28,040 bases of DNA. It comes from UBA11710 sp049287025 (GTDB lineage Bacteria > Patescibacteriota > Patescibacteriia > Magasanikbacterales > UBA922). The number at the start of each line of letters is the position of its first letter. Position 1 is the first letter of the stretch. The notes under the pieces are model-generated. The model was not told where the DNA came from and searched no databases. It saw nothing but the letters and a program-made list of their open reading frames with translations. Shown piece after piece: positions 22,186 to 28,040 of this stretch. Position numbers and translations under genes: made by a program. The stretch covers positions 1 through 28,040 of the forward strand of contig JBAQFA010000020.1 in NCBI GenBank assembly GCA_049287025.1, written 5' to 3'.

Positions 22186-22214
22186 ATTATAGCACTATTT
22201 ATAACAAAATTCAA
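22186..22214 (-). promoter_or_regulatory. Promoter of the exchanger gene
   Basis: On the minus strand TTGAAT (22209-22214), a 17-nt spacer and TATAAT (22186-22191). Confidence 0.78.
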
Positions 22215-22236
22215 GATACACATAACAATATACAAA

Positions 22237-22358
22237 CCACCATTTAAGCAGGTGGCAATTGTATTTTGCTACGTGTATTTTGCCTGCCCACAACGCTCTC
22301 ACCACGCCCGACATGCCAGACAGCAGTCGTGGCGGACGGGCTTGCGAGGCGGGCGGGT
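22237..22358. repeat. GC-rich palindromic intergenic element
   Basis: A CCACC/GGTGG hairpin (22237-22255), possibly a weak terminator for the kinase gene on the minus strand, is followed by a GC-rich block (about 22283-22358). That block has a CCACG/CGTGG stem (22302-22306 with 22328-22332) and repeated GCCCG/CGGGC words. Its composition is far above its surroundings. No gene is seen in it. Confidence 0.5.
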
Positions 22359-22366
22359 ATCTTGTT

Positions 22367-23314
22367 TCACAATGCCAGACTCACCGTCTCCTTAAATGCA
22401 TTCTCATATCTCTCATTAAACTCTTCCAAACTAAATTCATGATTCTGCGTACCATAATGTTCCACGGCATAAGTCGCACAAACCGCACCCACCTGACCAC
22501 AAGTTTTGTAATCATGACCTTGGGTATAAGCAATAAAAAAGCCCGAACGATAAGCATCACCCGCGCCAGTCGGATCTTCGACTGATGAAGCGGGGCAAAC
22601 TCCAACTTCTATTATTTGATCCTTGGTAGTAATGACTGAGCCTTTTTCTCCTAGAGTAGTAATAACCACTTCCACATGATTTAATAATTCTGCCATGTCC
22701 CAACCCGTTTTTTCTTGGGTCAATTTCATTTCATAATCATTGGCAATATAAAATTTGGCCTGACCTATTAGCATCATTAATTCTTGGGCAGTAAAAGCAG
22801 TCAATTGGTGTGAGGGATCAAATACAAACGGAATTTTCTTTTCATAACATTCTTTCGCATGCTTTATCATAGCTTCTTTTTTTGTGGGCGTAATCAAAGC
22901 CAAATCAATTGACTCTTCAACTTGGCTAACAGTCAAATCAGTTGCTCTATCAGCCACGCCATTATGGTAAGCAATAATTTGATTATCATCTTTGTCAGTG
23001 GTAATATGAGCGGAAGAAGTCAAGCTGTTCTCAATTATTGGCATGTACTTGGTACTGATATTATTCTTTTGAAAATGTTCCATATACTCACGAGCATCAC
23101 TACCTAATGGAGCTAAAATAATTGGTTCAGCACCTAAAAGCTTGGCAGTATAAGCAATATTACCAGCACAACCACCAAAATTTTTATTTAATTTTTCTAC
23201 CACAAAACACACATTCAAAATATGAATCTGATCAGGTAAAATATGATTCTTAAAACTATCAGGAAAATCCATAATATAGTCATAAGCAAGTGAACCAGAG
23301 ATTAATAGAGACAT
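22367..23314 (-). CDS. PfkB-family sugar/nucleoside kinase, probably adenosine kinase
   Basis: The 315-aa ribokinase-fold protein transfers phosphate from ATP. The first PfkB signature lies in KNFGGCAGNIAYTAKLLG (about residues 44-61). The second, DPTGAGDAYRSGFF (about 247-260), carries the catalytic aspartate. The N-terminal GSLAYDYIMDFPDSFKNHI resembles PfkB proteins annotated as adenosine kinase, and the nearby ahcY would supply adenosine; the substrate is inferred from these two points. The start ATG has a plausible promoter upstream. Confidence 0.87.
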   Translation of the reverse strand: MSLLISGSLAYDYIMDFPDSFKNHILPDQIHILNVCFVVEKLNKNFGGCAGNIAYTAKLLGAEPIILAPLGSDAREYMEHFQKNNISTKYMPIIENSLTSSAHITTDKDDNQIIAYHNGVADRATDLTVSQVEESIDLALITPTKKEAMIKHAKECYEKKIPFVFDPSHQLTAFTAQELMMLIGQAKFYIANDYEMKLTQEKTGWDMAELLNHVEVVITTLGEKGSVITTKDQIIEVGVCPASSVEDPTGAGDAYRSGFFIAYTQGHDYKTCGQVGAVCATYAVEHYGTQNHEFSLEEFNERYENAFKETVSLAL

Positions 23315-23340
23315 AGTAAAAGATTAAAAATAACTATATT

Positions 23341-23369
23341 ATAATAACAGTATTTACTAGTTATTACAA
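23341..23369 (-). promoter_or_regulatory. Promoter of the PfkB-type kinase gene
   Basis: On the minus strand TTGTAA (23364-23369), a 17-nt spacer and TATTAT (23341-23346). Confidence 0.5.
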
Positions 23370-23414
23370 GACTACAAAAATCTAATCTTAAACATCTAGT
23401 GGACTTTTTATTTC

Positions 23415-23486
23415 TTGCCAGATAATGGTCTTGACTGATATAATACAAACATCAAAATTCAGCCAAATAATTAAATCTGATATAAT
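23415..23486 (+). promoter_or_regulatory. Two candidate promoters of the HExxH gene
   Basis: TTGCCA (23415-23420) and an extended -10 TGATATAAT (TATAAT 23439-23444) with an 18-nt spacer. A second identical TGATATAAT ends at 23486, only 18 nt before the ATG. Confidence 0.6.
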
Positions 23487-23504
23487 CTACTAAAAAAAAT
23501 AAAT

Positions 23505-24695
23505 ATGGAAAATCCTGGATTAGACCATGAAAAAATAGGACCAATAACAAAAAAACCAGAACAACCAACTTCTTTTTCAAATACCACAATAGAAACCGAG
23601 ACCGGGCTACAATTTGATACAAAAAAAGCCCTCGCCCAAGAAAGGACCATGCTTGGTCGTCTTGGCGACAGAGTAAAAAGTATCTCCAAAGTATTATTAT
23701 TCATCAGTGCCTTCACAGCCGGTGAAACTTTGGCGTCTTCAGCTTTTGCCCAAGATAGGGCCAAAGATACTATCACCCAAAAAGAAGGAGAATCAAAAAA
23801 AACTCCTTTACCTGAAGTAGTTTTTAATAACAATATACCCCTAGAACTGCTGGTCAATGACCCTGTAAAAACTGCTCTAAGTTATAGATCACCATTCAAT
23901 CTAAAAAATGAAAGGATTCTGGAAGTACCCCCAGAAGGGCAAATTAATTTTTATGAAAATAGCCTTTCTGCCTATGGTGATGAAAAAGATACCCAAGAGA
24001 TTAACACCAATAGAATCAGTCATGAATTATTTCATCAACAATTTGACCATCTAAGTCCTGAGATTCAAGAAAAAATCGCGGAATATTTTGCCAAAAAATA
24101 TGACTTTAAAAAAATTAAAGATTACTTGGTAGACAAATCATTGCAATACCAAGACACATTTGATAAAACAAAAAAATACGAAGATGGTGACAAAAGAGCT
24201 AAACAATTTATCATCAATGAATTCATTGCCCACGCTGGTGCTTTTCATGATTACAAACCAAATGAACCAGAATTCTTGATTGATTTGCTGTCTGATGCTA
24301 GTGATATACTTGAAAAAGCGGGTTTTAATTCTACATCACAAAAAAGATTAGCTGAATTAACTCAAAAAAAAGAAACTCTTAGCGAAGATGAAAAAAAAGA
24401 AAAAACCAATCTACAAGAAAAACTAACGACTGCCAAAAAAGTAGCTCAAAAAGAACTCAGGGAATCAGAAACAGAAGATCATAATATGTGGTTGAAATTA
24501 AAAGCCGATGCAGCTTCCACTGGTATAGCCTACACCAGATTTGATGCTGATTACTTTAGTTTTCAAGCGTCTGGACTTGATATAGATAATGATGATTTAA
24601 ACTTTTTGAATCAAAACGGTTTTGATACTGAGGGCATTAAAGCTGGAGCCAAAGAAATTTTAAGACAGGCAACAGAAAAAAAAAGAACAAAATAA
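23505..24695 (+). CDS. Putative membrane-anchored or exported zinc metallopeptidase (HExxH)
   Basis: A 396-aa protein with a cytoplasmic N terminus of about 60 residues, a hydrophobic segment (about 62-82, VLLFISAFTAGETLASSAFA) that may be an anchor or a late signal sequence ending near AFAQ, and a long outer part. HELFH at residues 173-177 fits the HExxH zinc motif, and NEFIAHAGAF (238-247) supplies a glutamate at a spacing typical of gluzincin-type third ligands. A Lys/Glu-rich coiled coil follows (about 275-330). No family was recognised, so activity is a prediction from the motif. The next gene starts one base after the stop and is probably cotranslated. Confidence 0.75.
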   Translation: MENPGLDHEKIGPITKKPEQPTSFSNTTIETETGLQFDTKKALAQERTMLGRLGDRVKSISKVLLFISAFTAGETLASSAFAQDRAKDTITQKEGESKKTPLPEVVFNNNIPLELLVNDPVKTALSYRSPFNLKNERILEVPPEGQINFYENSLSAYGDEKDTQEINTNRISHELFHQQFDHLSPEIQEKIAEYFAKKYDFKKIKDYLVDKSLQYQDTFDKTKKYEDGDKRAKQFIINEFIAHAGAFHDYKPNEPEFLIDLLSDASDILEKAGFNSTSQKRLAELTQKKETLSEDEKKEKTNLQEKLTTAKKVAQKELRESETEDHNMWLKLKADAASTGIAYTRFDADYFSFQASGLDIDNDDLNFLNQNGFDTEGIKAGAKEILRQATEKKRTK

Positions 24696-24696
24696 C

Positions 24697-24978
24697 ATGA
24701 CAGTAGATTTTTTGAAACAATTGGAAATATTATTTGAAGAAAAAAAAATTAATCCGGAAATACAAAAAGACCTTTTTTTATTATTTTCCAAAATGGAGAC
24801 AGTTGAGCAAGAAAAATTGTGGTCATTTTTAAATAAAAATCCTGACTGGATTTTAAAATTAGAAAACAATATTCTCTCAAAGAAAGACATTTGGAATACA
24901 CAAGATTCCAAAAAATGGAATAAACTAGTAGAAGAAGAATACACAGATTTACTAAGAATCGAAATTGCTGATATGTAA
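24697..24978 (+). CDS. Small hypothetical protein coupled to the HExxH gene
   Basis: A 93-aa acidic, mainly helical protein beginning MTVDFLKQLEILFEEKK, without signal peptide, cysteines or membrane segment. Family unknown. TAA-C-ATG at the junction with the HExxH gene implies translational coupling, so it may be a partner or regulator of that protein; this is inferred from position only. It ends just before a strong terminator. Confidence 0.72.
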   Translation: MTVDFLKQLEILFEEKKINPEIQKDLFLLFSKMETVEQEKLWSFLNKNPDWILKLENNILSKKDIWNTQDSKKWNKLVEEEYTDLLRIEIADM

Positions 24979-24994
24979 TCCAAGTACAAACAAT

Positions 24995-25033
24995 AAAAAA
25001 AACCCCTCCGACTTAATATTGGAGGGGTTTTTA
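24995..25033. terminator. Strong bidirectional terminator
   Basis: AACCCCTCC/GGAGGGGTT stem (25001-25009 with 25021-25029), flanked by A8 on the left and T on the right. It serves the small gene on + and the DUF5667-type gene on -. Confidence 0.9.
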
Positions 25034-25039
25034 TTAAAC

Positions 25040-26344
25040 TTAATTTGTACTGGCCGTACTTGTCGCTACTTGACTCTCTTGTTCTTCATTATCATCAATC
25101 TCATTTTCATTATTTTGATCTTTTTTTCTGTTTTCATCTTTTACTTTAGGTGGTCTATTTTCTTCTCGATTATTTTTTACTTCTTCTTTGATTTTTTCAT
25201 CTACTTGTTTTTTAGTTTCTCTAAAAGTTTCTCTTGCCTGCTTTACTTCTTCTTTTAGTTGTTGCTCCATATTTTTAAAGCCTTCATGAGTATCCCAAAT
25301 TTCTTGCTTTTTCTCATTGGCAAATTTTAGAGTACCACTAGCAAAAACGGCTGGAGTAGAAGAAGTATTTTCCATTCTTCTTTCCATCCGAAATCTGGTT
25401 GTCATATACATCTGCGCTTCTTGAGCTTTGCGGTGAGCCTCACTATATTTCATGATTGCTTCACCAAATTTTTGTTCAACTACTAATGTATCACCTTCTG
25501 CTACCAAAGCAGTTGCCTCAGATAATTTTTTGTTTGCTTCTGCTTTATTTTCTACACTCACCTTGTCAGTATTATTATCAATAAATTTTTGTACTTCAGT
25601 TATTTTGTTTTGGGCAGCATTTTTTCTATTCTCTGCTACATTACTTAAAGTAGTAGTGTTACCATTTTCAATCAGATCCCATTCATGTTCCAATCTATCT
25701 TTAATCGTAGATGAAGCTTGTTCATGTAAAGATTTTACCACGTCTTTCATCTTTTCTCTGTCTTCTTCTCTATCTCTAATTCTTGATAAAACTTCGTCAT
25801 GGGCTTTCACTGCCACTTCAAAATTGGCTTTTAAATTTTGTACTTGTTCCTCAGTCAATTTACCCGCATCTTGTAATTTTTGTAGTCGTTCATCAGCTTT
25901 CTTGGAAAACTCTTCAAATTTGTTAGCGAGCATAGCTGAAGTGGAAGTAGTTAATTTACCTTCACTGGAAAGTTTTTCTACTTCTTCCAAACGTCTTTCG
26001 GCACGCCTATTTTCCCAAGCCACTTTGGCTTCTGGGCTGATAGACAAAGCTTCACGCACTTCTTCATTTATACTTACTTTGACAGGGTAAAGCCAATCAC
26101 CTGGCAAAGTATTTTCAGCCGCTACGGCTGTGCCCCCGCCCATAGCCAAAATTGCGGCTATTAATAATCCGACAATCATATGTTTATGATTAGTGAATAA
26201 TAAAAGGAATGTTACCTTCTCTTGATTATGACGATAGTTTGCTTGATTTCTTACCAAACCAGTTCTGGCCAATATATAATCAAGGCTCTTTTCTTTTTCC
26301 TCTTTAGTTAATTTTAATTGTCTTAATTGTTTAAAAAGTTTCAT
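25040..26344 (-). CDS. DUF5667-type membrane protein, candidate anti-sigma factor
   Basis: A 434-aa protein with a basic cytoplasmic N terminus (about residues 1-50), one membrane segment (about 56-76, MIVGLLIAAILAMGGGTAVA) and a long outer helical region rich in Glu, Lys and Gln. LPGDWLYPVKVSINEEVREA right after the membrane segment is the pattern I know as DUF5667, frequent in CPR bacteria beside ECF sigma factors. Residues from about 355 on form a coiled coil and then a charged, disordered tail ending in Ser/Thr. It follows the ECF sigma gene on the same strand after about 120 nt, and the short cytoplasmic arm could hold the sigma factor. That role is inferred from architecture and context. 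Confidence 0.82.
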   Translation of the reverse strand: MKLFKQLRQLKLTKEEKEKSLDYILARTGLVRNQANYRHNQEKVTFLLLFTNHKHMIVGLLIAAILAMGGGTAVAAENTLPGDWLYPVKVSINEEVREALSISPEAKVAWENRRAERRLEEVEKLSSEGKLTTSTSAMLANKFEEFSKKADERLQKLQDAGKLTEEQVQNLKANFEVAVKAHDEVLSRIRDREEDREKMKDVVKSLHEQASSTIKDRLEHEWDLIENGNTTTLSNVAENRKNAAQNKITEVQKFIDNNTDKVSVENKAEANKKLSEATALVAEGDTLVVEQKFGEAIMKYSEAHRKAQEAQMYMTTRFRMERRMENTSSTPAVFASGTLKFANEKKQEIWDTHEGFKNMEQQLKEEVKQARETFRETKKQVDEKIKEEVKNNREENRPPKVKDENRKKDQNNENEIDDNEEQESQVATSTASTN

Positions 26345-26373
26345 ACAAATATTACGATGCCAATATACAAATG

Positions 26374-26440
26374 GTACTAATGATACTAATGACGACTATT
26401 AATTTTTTATTAGTATAATTAGTATGAATTAGTATATTAG
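26374..26440. repeat. Inverted repeat of reiterated ACTAAT/ATTAGT words
   Basis: The left arm repeats TACTAATGA words and the right arm repeats ATTAGTAT words around a short T-rich loop. It fills most of the gap between the sigma gene and the DUF5667-type gene. Confidence 0.75.
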
Positions 26441-26464
26441 AATCGCATTTATAATTACATCAGA

Positions 26465-26962
26465 TTATTTAAAGTGCATTTCCTCTAATAACCCTTTCAG
26501 CTTCTTCAATCCCCGATGAATCCTTACAGAAACTACATCTTCACTTTCTTCTACGATTAGAGCAATTTCCTTAGGACGAAAACCTTCGATATATCTAAGA
26601 GTCAAAACTTCAGTATAGATTGGCTCCAAATTATCCAGGGTCTTTTTTACAGTTTGCAAATCAATTTTTAAATTCCAATTTTCATCTTTACTAGCTATCT
26701 CCATACCAGTTTCAAGCATAGTTTCTACTGACACACTCTCCTTTTTAGCCCGATGATAATCTACAATCAAATTTTTAGCTACTTTAAATACAAACGCTTT
26801 TAAATTATCGACCTTATTACCATTTTTCAAATATTCCCAAGTTTTTAGGAAAGCCTGTTGCATAAAATCTCGACCCAACTCACGTTCAAACAAACGCAGG
26901 TAGCAAAAGCGAAAAACTGCATCAGCATATTTGTCATAAACTGCCAAAAACTCTTTTTCCAT
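26465..26962 (-). CDS. ECF-type RNA polymerase sigma factor (sigma-70 family)
   Basis: The 165-aa protein contains only regions 2 and 4, as in extracytoplasmic-function sigma factors. Region 2 spans about residues 8-75 (FCYLRLFERELGRDFMQQAFLKTWEYL and FKVAKNLIVDYHR); region 4 spans about 105-160 (LPxxYxEVLxLRYIEGFRPKEIA-like: PIYTEVLTLRYIEGF, then a helix-turn-helix with VEESEDVVSVRIHRGLKKLK). The following gene on the same strand encodes a membrane protein that may be its anti-sigma factor. The start lies close behind a TGTAAG-N16-CGTC sequence, which could be an autoregulated promoter. Confidence 0.92.
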   Translation of the reverse strand: MEKEFLAVYDKYADAVFRFCYLRLFERELGRDFMQQAFLKTWEYLKNGNKVDNLKAFVFKVAKNLIVDYHRAKKESVSVETMLETGMEIASKDENWNLKIDLQTVKKTLDNLEPIYTEVLTLRYIEGFRPKEIALIVEESEDVVSVRIHRGLKKLKGLLEEMHFK

Positions 26963-26977
26963 AGTTATAATATATAT

Positions 26978-27003
26978 GACGAGAATAAACTTGTTTTCTT
27001 ACA
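26978..27003 (-). promoter_or_regulatory. Candidate ECF-type autoregulatory promoter
   Basis: On the minus strand TGTAAG (26998-27003), 16 nt, then CGTC (26978-26981), 15 nt before the sigma gene ATG. This resembles ECF promoters of the TG(A/T)AAC-N16-CGTC type. It overlaps the end of the recombinase gene. Confidence 0.5.
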
Positions 27004-27006
27004 TGA

Positions 27007-27828
27007 TTAAATATCCAAGGGACTAGTTATTTCATGTAAATTCTTATTGGCCACATGCGTATAGATCTGCGTCGTTTGTAACTTCGCATGTCCTAATAGT
27101 TCTTGAATATACCTAATATCTGTCCCATTTTCCAGTAAATGCGTAGCAAAACTGTGGCGAAGTGTATGGGGTGAAACATTTTTCTTAATCCCCGCTCGCA
27201 GAGCCGACTGAGCCACAATTCTTTGAATTGTTTCTTCAGTCAAACGATCATTTCGTCCATTGGTAAAGAGCCAATCACCACTCTTTTTTAATTTTGCCTG
27301 AATCTGCAAAATATTTTTTAATTTTTGTGGTAATATTACCATCCGATCTTTTCCGCCCTTGCCCTGAAACACATGCAAAAGCATTCTGTCCAAATCAATA
27401 TCTTTCATCCTGATATGAGTTAATTCTGACACTCTTACTCCTGTACCATAAAGCAAACTAATAATGCAATTATGTTTGGGGTTCACCGTCATCTCAATCA
27501 TTTTATTCACTTCTTCTTTGGATAAAACAACTGGCAAATACTTCCCTCTTTTAGGTTGTTTGATATTTAAGAAAAAAGATCTTTTCCAAATTTCTTTGTA
27601 ATAAAACTGCAGGGCATTATAAGCCACGGCCACAGAAGAGGCTGATTTAATTTGCAACAAATAATCCAAATAATTTTTAATATCACTGGTATTTACCTCC
27701 CGTGGGTCTTTCTGACAAAACCGCAAAAATTCCTCATTTTGGTGGACATAAGATTTTATAGTTTTTGGACTATAATTTCTAATTCTCAATTCTTGCTTCA
27801 AGTTTTCCAAAGTATTGTTTTTTACCAT
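27007..27828 (-). CDS. Tyrosine recombinase/integrase (Xer-like)
   Basis: A site-specific recombinase of 273 aa. The N-terminal SAM-like core-binding domain (about residues 1-85) has RIRNYSPKTIKSYVHQNEEFLRF. The catalytic domain has all the usual residues: Arg in GTGVRVSELTHIR, Lys in GKGGKDR, the HTLRHSFATHLLENG box (His and Arg), His in LLGHAKLQTTQ and the nucleophilic Tyr in IYTHV, close to the C terminus. The ending NLHEITSPLD matches short Xer-type enzymes seen in archaea and CPR rather than phage integrases. It may act in chromosome dimer resolution or in recombination at local repeats. GC-rich hairpins lie upstream at the window edge. Confidence 0.93.
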   Translation of the reverse strand: MVKNNTLENLKQELRIRNYSPKTIKSYVHQNEEFLRFCQKDPREVNTSDIKNYLDYLLQIKSASSVAVAYNALQFYYKEIWKRSFFLNIKQPKRGKYLPVVLSKEEVNKMIEMTVNPKHNCIISLLYGTGVRVSELTHIRMKDIDLDRMLLHVFQGKGGKDRMVILPQKLKNILQIQAKLKKSGDWLFTNGRNDRLTEETIQRIVAQSALRAGIKKNVSPHTLRHSFATHLLENGTDIRYIQELLGHAKLQTTQIYTHVANKNLHEITSPLDI

Positions 27829-27854
27829 AAATATTGCTAAAATATACTTAATTT

Positions 27855-27898
27855 ATAGCCCCTCGGCCTATAACCAATTTTCCCCAAATATTATATCA
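27855..27898 (-). promoter_or_regulatory. Promoter and leader hairpin of the recombinase gene
   Basis: On the minus strand an extended -10 TGATATAAT (27890-27898) without a good -35. It is followed in the transcript by a TATAGGCC/GGGCTATA hairpin (27855-27873) before the ATG at 27828. Confidence 0.55.
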
Positions 27899-27937
27899 CA
27901 ACCAAGCCAAAAATCCGACAAGTTCGGATAACGGTAG

Positions 27938-28040
27938 TTATGATTGAATCACTTCGCTCCGCTACGTGTATTCAATCATAATGTGGTGCGGCTGGCTCCG
28001 CTGTTCTGTCTCATCACTCCGCTTCGCTTCGTGACTCAAC
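27938..28040. repeat. Cluster of GC-rich hairpins at the right edge
   Basis: The first hairpin has 12-bp perfect arms TTATGATTGAAT/ATTCAATCATAA (27938-27949, 27970-27981) plus CAC/GTG inside. Two more follow: GCGG/CCGC near 27988-28001 and TCAC/GTGA at about 28014-28034. CTCCGCT occurs in all three (27957, 27996, 28017). The cluster runs out of the window. Confidence 0.65.

Noticed and set aside
25452..26090. A 212-codon + strand frame opposite the DUF5667-type gene
   Set aside because: It is the antisense shadow of a Glu/Lys-rich coiled coil, giving a Ser/Phe/Leu-rich frame without support.
27938..28040. Integron attC sites beside the recombinase
   Set aside because: The arm ends do not fit the RYYYAAC/GTTRRRY core boxes, and the recombinase shows no obvious IntI-specific insertion.

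Overview
The window is AT-rich, gene-dense bacterial DNA, most probably from the Candidate Phyla Radiation (Patescibacteria, a Parcubacteria-like lineage). This placement is an inference. It rests on a threonyl-tRNA synthetase without a TGS domain, a pilus ATPase next to a baseplate-J-like anchored protein, a DUF5667-type protein beside an ECF sigma factor, a four-domain S1 protein, short intergenic spaces and mostly weak Shine-Dalgarno sites. The standard genetic code fits all genes. No rRNA, tRNA, CRISPR array or insertion sequence was seen.

Layout, left to right. 1-3470: the 3' end of a rightward gene, then a leftward unit of a T-box-like leader, two tandem GNAT acetyltransferases and thrS. 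3500-7406: a leftward unit of a polytopic membrane protein, pilB and a membrane-anchored baseplate-J-like protein. 7540-8328: a compositionally foreign GC-rich cassette with its own promoter, strong ribosome binding site, a 113-codon gene, about 350 nt of stacked hairpins and a terminator. 8365-11916: leftward ftsH and rpsA, each with a clear promoter and terminator; rpsA has a structured leader. 12039-15943: a rightward unit of a metallo-beta-lactamase-fold protein without metal ligands, a single-TM protein and gyrA. 15965-23369: leftward genes for a small hypothetical protein, RuvA, a CNNM/CBS membrane protein, an AlkD-like DNA glycosylase, a protein with a duplicated domain, AhcY, a Ca2+/Na+ exchanger and a PfkB-family (probably adenosine) kinase. 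23415-25033: a rightward pair of an exported HExxH protein and a small partner. 25040-27900: a DUF5667-type protein, its ECF sigma factor and a tyrosine recombinase. The right edge carries GC-rich hairpins that run out of the window.

Genes that probably work together: AhcY releases adenosine and homocysteine from S-adenosylhomocysteine, and the PfkB kinase could phosphorylate the adenosine. The ECF sigma factor and the membrane protein encoded after it look like a sigma/anti-sigma pair, with a candidate autoregulatory promoter. The T-box-like leader should sense uncharged tRNA-Thr for thrS, but two GNAT genes bracketed by same-orientation repeats now sit between them.

The most unusual signals are the GC-rich protein-plus-structured-RNA cassette, the compact T-box with its specifier in a hairpin loop, a roughly 120-bp inverted-repeat element whose end lies 8-14 nt before several start codons, and a set of intergenic inverted repeats built from reiterated short words that differ at each locus. 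Sequence was read by eye; homology calls come from motif recognition, not database searches.
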